A DNA stretch of 64,000 bases from Candidatus Zhuqueibacterota bacterium (GTDB taxonomy: Bacteria; Zhuqueibacterota; Zhuqueibacteria; Thermofontimicrobiales; Thiofontviventaceae). The notes under the pieces are model-generated. The model did not search any database, was not told where the DNA came from, and saw only the letters and a program-made list of their open reading frames with translations. Location: assembly GCA_016931935.1 (NCBI GenBank), contig JAFGDW010000271.1, positions 44,806 to 108,805 of the forward strand, in the 5' to 3' direction. The translations under genes and the position numbers were made by a program. Positions 7,574 through 16,700 of this stretch are shown here, piece by piece. The first letter of the stretch is position 1; the number at the start of each line of letters is the position of its first letter.

Positions 7574-9260
7574 ATGAAGGAAATATACATGCTAATCATT
7601 ATTTGTGCATTTACTCTACCCCCCATATGGTTCATGCCGAAATAGTCTTCATAGCCATGTCATCAATCAACAGAGCCATGAAGGTATTGCCACAGTCAAT
7701 ATTTTTATCCCGGAAATCAACCGCGGGACGGTGACCGATGATGCGGGGTATTACGAATTGAAAAACGTGCCCGAAGGCCGTTTCAAAATTCAATTTTCGC
7801 ACATCGGTTTCACGACTGTGATAAACACATGTAAAACCGGTGCTGAAGCTAAAGAATTAAATATGGCATTGAGGCCGTCATTTTTTAAGGCCGATGAAAT
7901 TATCATCACTGCCCCGACGTACACAGCACCGGAGCAGACAGCCTACAACATCACGATGATCCGGCCGGAGCGAATGAATACGACTGGCACAATCACGCTG
8001 ACCGAAACGCTAACCGAAGCTGCCGGCATTAACCAACTTACTGCCGGCATCGGCATTGCCAAACCGGTAATTCGCGGACTTTCCGGGAATCGTATTCTTA
8101 CCATCATCAATGGCTTTCGCTTCGACAATCAGCAATGGCAGGATGAGCATGGGCTTGGCCTGTCGGATATTGGTGTTGGGAGAATCGAGATTATCAAAGC
8201 ACCTGCGTTGCTGCTGTATGGTTCCGATGCGCTCGGGGGTGTCATCAATCTAATTGATGAAAAACCGGCGCCTTACGGTCAGACGGTCGGTGATTATAAC
8301 CTGAAACTTTATAGCAACACAATCGGGGCTACATCTGATCTGGGATTGCGCGGTTCGAAGGAGTCGATGCAATGGAATGTCCGGCTGGGCGTGCAATCCA
8401 ATGCGGATTATTATGCTGCAAACAATTCCCGGGTGCCGAACACTCGATTCAATGGGCTTGATCTGAAATCTGGCCTGGGATTTATCAAAGATAAGTTTGT
8501 CTCCAACTGGAATTATCATACCTCGCTGTATCAAATTGGTGTGGTGGAATTGGAAGAATTGTTGAATGGAAAGAAAGAAGAACGGTTTGAACGAGAGATG
8601 GAAGGTCCACATCATACGGTTAATTATCATCTGTTATACTTACAATGGGCATAAATTGAACATTTTGGAGTACAGCGACTGCATCGCTGTTTGAAGTGAC
8701 ACAGTCACTTCACTCCATAATTGCAAAAATTGAATGTTCAATTAGTGACCGTTTTGAGTATAACCACACAGAACACATTTTTCCTGAGTCGCGCCAAAAT
8801 CGAACTGGATGCCGGAGTGCATCTGAATACACGAAAAGAGGAAGAAGGCAAGGAAGAAAGCGCTAAACTGGACGATCTGGACATGCAACTCAATACGTAT
8901 TCTTAGTGCCAGATATTTGACATCAATTGCACCGCGCAATGAATTGATCGCTGGCATTCAGGCGACTGCCCAGACCAATACCAATCATGGCGAACGTGTC
9001 ATCATTCCGAATGCTGATACCGGCGAATTATCAGGATATGCGTACTTTAAGCATGCTTTTAACAAGCTGGTGATCGAAGAAGGGCTGCGTTACAACTACT
9101 ACACGCTTACAACACAGGAACGCGGACAGCTCGAAGGCATTGGATTTATGCCGGAAATAAATAAAACGTTTCACACGATCGATGGCTCATTAAAACGCAA
9201 AGTTCGCAGAGAATTCAGTTTGAAATATCATTTAAGCTCTGCGCTCTTTGTGATCTCGGC
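7574..9260 (+). pseudogene. Decayed TonB-dependent receptor with carboxypeptidase-regulatory-like N-terminus
   Basis: ATG 7574 gives a signal-peptide start (MKEIYMLIIICAFTL), then a frameshift near 7618 moves to the frame that encodes a carboxypeptidase-D-regulatory-like domain (EGIATVNIFIPEINRG), a plug domain (PVIRGLSGNRILTIINGFR, GSDALGGVINLID) and the first barrel strands. The barrel reading is broken by an indel near 8632, a 74-nt palindromic insertion after 8653, and a stop/frameshift near 8904. A further frame continues (LTSIAPRNELIAGIQATAQ) to about 9235, where coding sequence runs into a repeat-like stretch (CTCTGCGCTCTTTGTGATCT). Roughly the last third of a normal receptor is missing. 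The linker KEEEGKEE and overall layout recall metal-type receptors, but the substrate cannot be told. It follows the redoxin/barrel cassette and is certainly non-functional as read. Confidence 0.85.
8653..8734. mobile_element. Cloverleaf-shaped palindromic repeat inserted in the receptor pseudogene
   Basis: The core folds almost completely. The outer stem is TGGAGT (8666-8671) with ACTCCA (8712-8717); hairpin one is CAGCGA (8673-8678) with TCGCTG (8684-8689); hairpin two is GAAGTGAC (8693-8700) with GTCACTTC (8704-8711). It is flanked by a direct repeat AAATTGAA (8653-8660 and 8727-8734) that would be one copy in an intact gene. The insertion is therefore 74 nt and looks like a REP/MITE-type element with target duplication. 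Confidence 0.75.
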
Positions 9261-9299
9261 GTTAAAAACTTAAAATCCACTCTACTTACTTTTAAAACA

Positions 9300-10370
9300 T
9301 TACCCACTCACCCCCAACTCTCCCAACCGTTTTGTCGCTCTGGGATCACCCATGTCCGCTGCCTTACGGTAGTATTTAATCGCTTCCGATTTGTCGGCGT
9401 TGGGTGTGCGATCCAGGATCAGGCCGATGTAATAGAACGCACGGCGCATACCGCCGTCTTCGGCAGCGATCGTGAATTTGCTTAATGCCTCGTTATACTT
9501 CTGATTTGCCAAATTCCTGTCAATTGATTTTAAACTGTCCGATTCAAAATAGAGCCGTTCGGCGTCATCGAGAATTTTTTTGTATTTGCGGAAGGATTTT
9601 ATTTCATCATTAGTTCCCAATAGTTGTCTCAATTCGCTGGAATTATCGGCGAAATCCGGGGTTTGATCGATGGTGGTTAACGCTTGCAACAAATTTGCTT
9701 TATCAACATCACTCAGGCCTACACCCAATACGCGCAGACCGCTCAAATCACTTAAAACATCTTTCAATTTTATGCTGCCGTTAGTTTTCGCCAGGCGAGT
9801 TTCTATCGTTGCTCGAAACTGGTCTGGTGTAAAGCACGCACAACTGCCAGCCGCAAAAATGTAGACGCCTTTGTCTTCACCCTTAAATTGCGATGTTTCG
9901 AAATACAGGTGCGAAATTGCGTTAGCTACCGCTTGTGTCAGGGTGACTTCGCCATGCAGATCGCCTGGTTTCAACGATAATACTTTTTGGCGCAATTCAT
10001 CCAGTCGATTTGGTCCTAATTTAACGGCGAGTTCATCCGGTGCTTCGCTAGTGCCACTTTCGGGGCATGCACCACCGAAAAATCGTAACGCAACATTATC
10101 ATTTGCTGTAAAATTTAGTGGCAAGAATTCGTCGCGGAGAATTTCCTGGACGGCAGTTAAAATAGGAGTTCCGTCTTCGAAATTGCCAGCCATAGCGCTT
10201 GATCGGTCGAACACAATTTCGTAGCTGGGCGCCGGTTTCAATGCGTTATTATCCTTCTTGAAAAACTGATAGCCGACAAATCCGGATACCAGAATTACAA
10301 AACTTAAAATGGATTTTAAGTCGGAAATGAACGCGACAAATTTTTTAAATTTTGTTGGTTGATCACTCAT
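9300..10370 (-). CDS. Membrane-anchored vWA-like protein with Sel1/TPR repeats
   Basis: The 356-residue protein has a short cytoplasmic N terminus, one transmembrane segment (about 20-38, ILSFVILVSGFVGYQFF) and a von Willebrand A-like domain (about 48-240). In the latter, FDRSSAM corresponds to the MIDAS DxSxS motif with the last Ser replaced by Ala, so metal binding may be altered. The C-terminal part (about 265-356) contains Sel1/TPR-type helices (YNEALSKFTIAAEDGGMRRAFYYIGLI, EAIKYYRKAADMGDPRATKRLGELG). It likely projects into the periplasm and mediates protein-protein contacts. It lies 266 bp downstream of the PorV/OmpA-like gene on the same strand, so it may belong to the same surface module. 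The specific role is unknown. Confidence 0.7.
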   Translation of the reverse strand: MSDQPTKFKKFVAFISDLKSILSFVILVSGFVGYQFFKKDNNALKPAPSYEIVFDRSSAMAGNFEDGTPILTAVQEILRDEFLPLNFTANDNVALRFFGGACPESGTSEAPDELAVKLGPNRLDELRQKVLSLKPGDLHGEVTLTQAVANAISHLYFETSQFKGEDKGVYIFAAGSCACFTPDQFRATIETRLAKTNGSIKLKDVLSDLSGLRVLGVGLSDVDKANLLQALTTIDQTPDFADNSSELRQLLGTNDEIKSFRKYKKILDDAERLYFESDSLKSIDRNLANQKYNEALSKFTIAAEDGGMRRAFYYIGLILDRTPNADKSEAIKYYRKAADMGDPRATKRLGELGVSG

Positions 10371-10636
10371 ATTTTGTCCTTTTTCAATGGATATTTTTAT
10401 CAGTCAGAACTGAATGGATAAGGCGCATTTGATCAAACCGAAAATCCGGTATTTCGATCAGCAGAGTATTTTAATAAAAACAATGTTTGACAGGATGACT
10501 GGATTTACCCGATAATTATCTTGTTTATCATCCTGGTATTATGTTCATCCAGACTAAGTATTTTTATTACAAAATCAGGCGATGAAGCATATAACTTAAA
10601 TCGAAATCAGAACGTCTGCGAAAAGTTCCAATCATT
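10371..10636. repeat. Spacer with a CAGGATGA-type inverted repeat
   Basis: Between two minus-strand genes, about 10492-10552 holds TGACAGGATGACTGGATTTAC facing TATCATCCTGGTATTATGTTCATCCAG, an imperfect inverted repeat. A related sequence (GACAGGATAACAGGATGAACAGGAT) appears at about 63950-63975, so it is a dispersed repeat rather than a terminator. Confidence 0.45.
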
Positions 10637-13600
10637 TTAATTCCCATCCGGAATCTCTACTGCCAGCACCACTGTGTTGCTCACATATTCATTACCTTGC
10701 CGAATTCCGGTTTTGGCAACAGGTATTACTTTCACATAAAATGAAGCCAGATGATCAGAAAGATTGGTTTTGTATTCGCGTCCGGTTGCCGTATTAACTA
10801 ACAAGTCATTTCGGAACCATTGGAATATCGTTGCACCTTCTGCATCATTTTCCGCATCAGCATATCGATAGTCGGCAATCAGAGCATCGAGCAATACCGG
10901 CTCTCCCGTTGACCGCACACCATTGATTGTGTGAATGCTTAAAATTTTCACATTACCGATTATTTGTGGCGGTTGATTGCCAACTGAAGGACGATGTGTC
11001 GATTCCGACGCCGATCCCACCGTAACTGAATCCCGGAATATTTGCGCCGGTGTATCAATCGATCGAATCTCCAGCGTTATTGTTGCGCCCTGATCTTGCG
11101 CTGCCAGTTGATATGTACGGCAAGTCGCATCGGGAATCGGGGTACCGTTGCGCAACCACTGGTAGGTGACGTTCTCGGGAACATCATGCTCGATTCCATC
11201 AGCATCTTTATATTTATACCCGGCCGTCAGGAATTGATTGATGCGCGCGGCGCCTTGAATTTTCGCGTACGCTTTGCTTCCCGGAGCAATGTGGTTGGTT
11301 GGCGTCGGAATAATCAATTGCACATCGGGATAAATTAAATTCGGATTGCTGCCCAATACGGATTTGTTCTCGTCGTAAATTAAATTGTACTTGCGATAAT
11401 CGCCATAGTAAAGTTGTGCCAGCAGAGACAGTGTTTCCTGACACTGAACAATATGACCGGTCACTTTCATTTGTCCCAGCAAGTCCCGGCTAATGACATA
11501 AGCCGTATCCAGCGTCGTGTTATTGGTGACGTTGGTGTCGAATTGGGCGTTTACCGCAAGCGTATTTAACAGCGTAAGAATTTTTTCATCGATCGTATCG
11601 TTTACAGCGATGTCGTATGTAATTTTAACAGTATCACCCGGTGACATTTTGTTGATGTGCCATCGCATGGCATTGTCCCTGCGGTCAAATTGATCCGGCA
11701 TCAAACTGAATGTCGCTGTGTCGACCCAGGCAATGGCTGGAATTTTGTTCGAGAGCTGGATGTCCCGCGCTGGATGGGAACCATTATTAGTCACTTCAAG
11801 TTGATAGGAAATCGGGTCGCCCAAAAACACTGCTTTAACCATTTCCCGTTGCCTGATCTTCTTATTGGTCGTATCGGTGTTCGCATGTTTCAGCAAATAA
11901 ATTTCCACGCGACGATTCGCGGTATGGATCGCCTGTTTTTTATTTGCAGCGACGGTATCGGCATTCACCAGCGGAAAGGCTTCGCCGTACCCAAAACTGA
12001 ACAACCGGCTGGAATCGATAATGGCTGCTTTTAATAACGAATCTACTGTGTGGACTCGCTGTTGCGATAGTCGTTTGTTGTAACTTGCTGGCCCGGTTTG
12101 ATCGGTGTGTCCGCCCAATTTAATGAAATATTTGTTGAGTTCGTCGGAATCAAACGCCGCGCGCAATACACGCAATTCTTCCACAGCCGATTCCGTCAAT
12201 TTAAAACTATTGAATTTGAATGCGATCTGCGGGCGCAGCGGCTGCACCACTGCTGAATTTGCGACGACAAGGTCGTATTTCAGCTTAATATAAAATCGGC
12301 CGATCCTGTCGGAGAAACGCACGTGCCGGTCGTTATCATACGCCATGACCGCCCAGTAATAGTCTCCCGGTTCGAGCAGCGAGTCCGATGCCATTGTGGA
12401 AGTTAATGAGTCGACCCGGAAATTATCGCTATCAAGCGAATGCCAGGCAAAATGTTCCAGATTCAGCAAATTCTGATCGGATAAGCGGAACGCATAATCA
12501 CGATCATCCAGCGCGTGGTTCATAAATAGTTTAAGTTTGGAGCTATCGTCTTTGGCCACAATTACGAGATAACCAACCTCATCGTACAGGTCAGGATCTT
12601 TTGATTTCTGCCACGACATTACTACCGTGTCATCAGCGAGATACGTGATATATTTCGGGTTCAGCAGATTAAATTCTTCCGGTCCGACCGGAAAATGGTC
12701 CAAACCACCGCGCATCGGCGCATCAAAAAACGCGTTGCCTTCGAGATAGGCGAAGTCGAGCCGCAGGCCATTATTTTTGCCGGGAAGTGGTCGAATGTCG
12801 TGCCAGCGATAACTCAAACCGAACGTGGCTTTGGAAAGCGTATTCTCGTTGAATGCGTAACCAGCGCGCATAGCGAAGCGATAATTCCACGCCAGTTCAG
12901 CGCCGAGCGCAAACTCACCGATTTCATCACGCGGTTTGCGGTAATCGGCAGCCAGTTGAAGCTGCACCAGACTGTGCGATCCCATGTTTACAGCGGCTCC
13001 GGTACGGAACGTTCGCGGAAGTGGTGTCTTTTCGGATACAAATTTCAACGGCGTTCCAACCTGGGTGACAGCCGCGCCAAATGAAAAAATCGCATATTTG
13101 AAATTGGCGAGATGCATGCGTTTACGTTGGGAACGATAGCCCAGGCCCACATCCAGAATTCCTGATGATGCTGCCACCTGATCCAATTGGCTGCGAAAAA
13201 ATTTTGCATTTGCGCCAATTGCGAATCGATTCCACCTGCCGGGCAGTGGTTTGGCAAGACTCAGCGTAAACAACGCATCATTCGCGTTTGCTTCACTGAT
13301 TGCTGCGTCGCCGGTACTGTTGAAATCGCGCACGCCCTGATAGTAAACACCAGCGGCGAAATTTGTCCCGTAAAATTGCGGCAGGCGTTTGCCGTACGTT
13401 AGCGAGAGATTGTAGCTATCGGCGATCCATTCGGTGTAGTTGGTGGCCCATTCCCAGTCGCGCTGAAATGCGATCATCGCTGGATTGGCGTAAAGCGCAT
13501 GGATGTCATCAATACTACCGGTGTAGGTTGAAGCCATCCCGTTGAAACGCACTCCGGGCATCATTTTCAGGAGTGATCCACTGGCGCGAATTTGCGCCTG

Positions 13601-13705
13601 CCCATTGATCGGGAGCAGGATTGAAGTTGTTATCAGCAGCAGCGTTAAAATTCCCACAAACCCGATGCTGCGTCTGTCTGAATGAAATTTTTTGTTTTCT
13701 ATCAT
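10637..13705 (-). CDS. PorV/PorQ-like barrel fused to OmpA, DUF11, LysM and Ig-like domains
   Basis: I place the start at ATG 13705, which overlaps the upstream stop as ATGA; the longer frame would run 115 bp into the preceding gene. The 1022-residue product has a signal peptide (about 1-38), then a PorV/PorQ-like outer-membrane barrel (about 40-335; GMASTYTGSIDDIHALYANPA matches the family's GGA..A..D..A...NPA signature). An Ig/FN3-like part follows (about 340-490), then an OmpA/MotB peptidoglycan-binding domain (about 495-600; LGGHTDQTG, SQQRVHTVDSLL, NRRVEIYL), a DUF11 domain (about 615-725), a LysM-like segment (about 745-800) and two Ig-like domains to the end. In T9SS bacteria PorV ferries sorting-domain cargo across the outer membrane face. 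A version carrying two wall-binding domains beside an adhesin gene suggests a dedicated anchor. Domain calls are solid, the role is inferred. Confidence 0.8.
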   Translation of the reverse strand: MIENKKFHSDRRSIGFVGILTLLLITTSILLPINGQAQIRASGSLLKMMPGVRFNGMASTYTGSIDDIHALYANPAMIAFQRDWEWATNYTEWIADSYNLSLTYGKRLPQFYGTNFAAGVYYQGVRDFNSTGDAAISEANANDALFTLSLAKPLPGRWNRFAIGANAKFFRSQLDQVAASSGILDVGLGYRSQRKRMHLANFKYAIFSFGAAVTQVGTPLKFVSEKTPLPRTFRTGAAVNMGSHSLVQLQLAADYRKPRDEIGEFALGAELAWNYRFAMRAGYAFNENTLSKATFGLSYRWHDIRPLPGKNNGLRLDFAYLEGNAFFDAPMRGGLDHFPVGPEEFNLLNPKYITYLADDTVVMSWQKSKDPDLYDEVGYLVIVAKDDSSKLKLFMNHALDDRDYAFRLSDQNLLNLEHFAWHSLDSDNFRVDSLTSTMASDSLLEPGDYYWAVMAYDNDRHVRFSDRIGRFYIKLKYDLVVANSAVVQPLRPQIAFKFNSFKLTESAVEELRVLRAAFDSDELNKYFIKLGGHTDQTGPASYNKRLSQQRVHTVDSLLKAAIIDSSRLFSFGYGEAFPLVNADTVAANKKQAIHTANRRVEIYLLKHANTDTTNKKIRQREMVKAVFLGDPISYQLEVTNNGSHPARDIQLSNKIPAIAWVDTATFSLMPDQFDRRDNAMRWHINKMSPGDTVKITYDIAVNDTIDEKILTLLNTLAVNAQFDTNVTNNTTLDTAYVISRDLLGQMKVTGHIVQCQETLSLLAQLYYGDYRKYNLIYDENKSVLGSNPNLIYPDVQLIIPTPTNHIAPGSKAYAKIQGAARINQFLTAGYKYKDADGIEHDVPENVTYQWLRNGTPIPDATCRTYQLAAQDQGATITLEIRSIDTPAQIFRDSVTVGSASESTHRPSVGNQPPQIIGNVKILSIHTINGVRSTGEPVLLDALIADYRYADAENDAEGATIFQWFRNDLLVNTATGREYKTNLSDHLASFYVKVIPVAKTGIRQGNEYVSNTVVLAVEIPDGN

Positions 13706-16700
13706 CGTCGTATAATCACTTTTTTCCAGCATTCTAATTTTTTGTCTGCGGATTGCAGGGTGATAATATACACGCCGCTTCCGGTGAGTTTGCCGTTGTC
13801 CGCTGCGCCATCCCATTCGCGGCGATTAATGCCGGCGTTGAACGACTCGTTGAACAACGTTTTAATTCGATAACCGCTGAGATCAAGCACATCGACTTTG
13901 ATCGCGTGTGCGGTTTCCAACTCGAAGTTAATGCCAAGGGGAATTCCCCTGTCAGGCTCGAACACGTTGACATCCAATGTGAACAAATCACATGCTTCCC
14001 GGAATGCCTGCTGAGGTAAATAAAAGTAAGCAGAACTTGTCGCCATGTTATTCGCGAGTTTTGCCGGGTCCTCATTCGATGCTTTTACCGTGGCGTTATT
14101 GATAAATTCGTTTGAACCAGCCTGAATGCTCATTGGTGCAATCACATCAAACGACAGCACCGTTGTCCCGAACGGCGTCATATCGCCAATGTCCCAATAA
14201 ATTGAATCGTCGGTCACGAGCCCGCTTGCCGGTTGTATTGAGTTCGCTACGGACTGGGTAAGTACAGGATAAAAGTCGGATACTTCAACGTTGCTTGCTG
14301 TGATGCCCGATTCATTATGGACGATTAATTCATATGAATATCTTTCATTCGCCGCCACATACCATGTTGTATCACCGGCATCTACACGAAACGAATCAGA
14401 CATTACTTTCTGAAATGCTGAAATATCCGACAGCGTTCCCGACGGTGTAACAATGGCAAACGCGGTATCGATACTTATAATTTCCGGAAAGCCGGCAGGT
14501 AAATTATTCGCATGGACAAATGCAGTATTAATAAATGGAAATCCTGCCAGCGGAATATGCGGGACAACAGTCGCTGCAAATTGGATCGTTGTATCCGATT
14601 GGGCAGCGATCGTTCCCAAAGGCCAGTTGATCGTATCACCGGCGGTGAAGGTTGGCCCGTTCATTGAATCGGGGATGATGTCGAACAAAACTGTGTTGAG
14701 CGCTGCCATGTCGCCAGTATTGCTTACTCTGAGTGTATAGGTAACTGTTTCGGCTTCGCGCGCAAGCCAGACCGAATCAGTGTTTTGAATGACAAACGAA
14801 TCGGTTTTCACCGATTGAGTGATGTGAAGTACCACTGCTGTGGGTGTTATCGGAGGTTTCCCATAAATGACGACCATCGTATCGATCGCACTATTATCAG
14901 CGAGTTTATTCGGTTGTTCATTTATAGCAGTGACGAAACTTTTGTGGATGAGAGTTGCATTGGCGCGGGGCACGCTGTCGGCAACAGTTATTGCAACAGT
15001 AATTGTGGTATCGTGCGACGCTGCTAAATTACCTAGATTCCATTGAAGCGTATCAGCGGTTGAAAAATTGACCCCGCCAATCCAATCGGGAAGCAAAGTT
15101 CGAAGCACAACATTCTGGGCAGTCACAACTGATTTGTTTTCAATTCGGTTTATGAGTGAGTAGGTTTTGCCTTGATAGACATACCAACTCGTGTCCGGTC
15201 CATTCACGATGAATGAATCCGATCGAATGGTCTGAAAAATGGAAATGTCCGTAAGCAATTCGTTTTGATCGATAATAGCAAACGCTGTATCAACACTCAT
15301 AATTTCCGGTTGCCCCGAAGGTAAGTTCGCAGCGCGTACAAACGCTGTGTTGACAAGCGGAAATGCGTTAAACGGAATGTGCGGTACAACCGTGGCATCG
15401 AACCGGATTGTGGTGTCCGATTGCGCTGCCAGTGTTCCCAAATTCCATCTAACAGTGTCCCCGGCATTAAAATTCAATCCATTCATAGAATCTGCAATGA
15501 TGTCGTATAATGTAGTGTTAAGCGCGGCAGTGTTACTTGTATTTCGGACTACTAATACGTAAGTTATTGTTTCGTCTTCGCGCGCATACCATACCTTGTC
15601 AGAGTTTTGCACTGAAAATGAATCCGTCCGAACGGCTTGACCAATCTGCAGGACTACTGGCTCCGGTGGCGCTTGACCAATGACATAAACGGTATCGATG
15701 ACGGTGTTGTCAGTGACATTCGCCGGCAGTTCATTTGAGGCGATCACGAAGCTCTGATGAACCAGCGCTAAGCTGTCAGCGGGAACATTCGCTGCCACAG
15801 TGACATCAACAGCGATTGTGGTATCACTCAGCGATGAGAGTGTGCCGAGATTCCATGTGAGTGTATCTCCGGCTGATCTATTTGCGCCGGATATGTACGA
15901 AGGAAGAACTGTCTTTAAAACAACATTTGCAGCATCCACCGAATCCTTGTTTCCGACATTAATCGAATAAGCATACGTTTCCTGCTCCTGTGCGTACCAC
16001 GTCGTATCCGTACCGGTCACTATAAATGAGTCGGTTTTGACATTGGTTGTCAGGAAAATATCGGCGTATTTATTCACCATCACCGTTTTCGATGCGACGT
16101 TATTTGATGCATCATTATCACAACTCGCACTGATTCCGGCAACATTTGTGAGTGAGATGACATCGTTTTTCAGTATTGGATTCACGGCGACGTTAATTTT
16201 AATTACCATCCCCGACATGCCCGGCGCCAGCGAATCAACATACCAGAACAACATATTTCCGCGGGAACTATCCGGTTGCGGGCTTGCTGAAAACAATGAA
16301 ACACCCGTCGGCAACGTGTCGATGACAGCGATATCGTACGCGGTATTGATGCCTGCATTCGAAAGCTCAAGTGAAAACTGTAAATCATTACCGGCGTCTA
16401 CTACCAATGGTGTGGACCCCATTGATAATTGCAGATCGTAATCCGGTGTGACGCCCTGGTACTGATATTGAGCGCGTGCTTTGCCGGTTCGACCGGCGTC
16501 CGTTACCGTAATATCAACTGTTCGAACATCGCCGTATTCACACGGAGTCGGGGCGATATACGCCATAATGTAAAAATTTTTGATAATTTCCGAGAATTCA
16601 CGGAAAATCCGGGGGAATTCCACTCCGGAAAGCGTGAACCGGTATTGGCCACCGGTCGAACGTGAAATCAGTGTCAGCACCGCAACGTCAATTTCTTCAC

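Noticed and set aside
8721-9273. Separate small proteins downstream of the receptor's first stop
   Set aside because: Their sequences continue the same receptor in shifted frames (for example LTSIAPRNELIAG), so they are pieces of one pseudogene.
13706-13816. Longer N-terminus for the PorV/OmpA-like protein
   Set aside because: It would overlap the preceding gene by 115 bp and precede a good signal peptide with basic residues; the ATG overlapping the stop is a better start.
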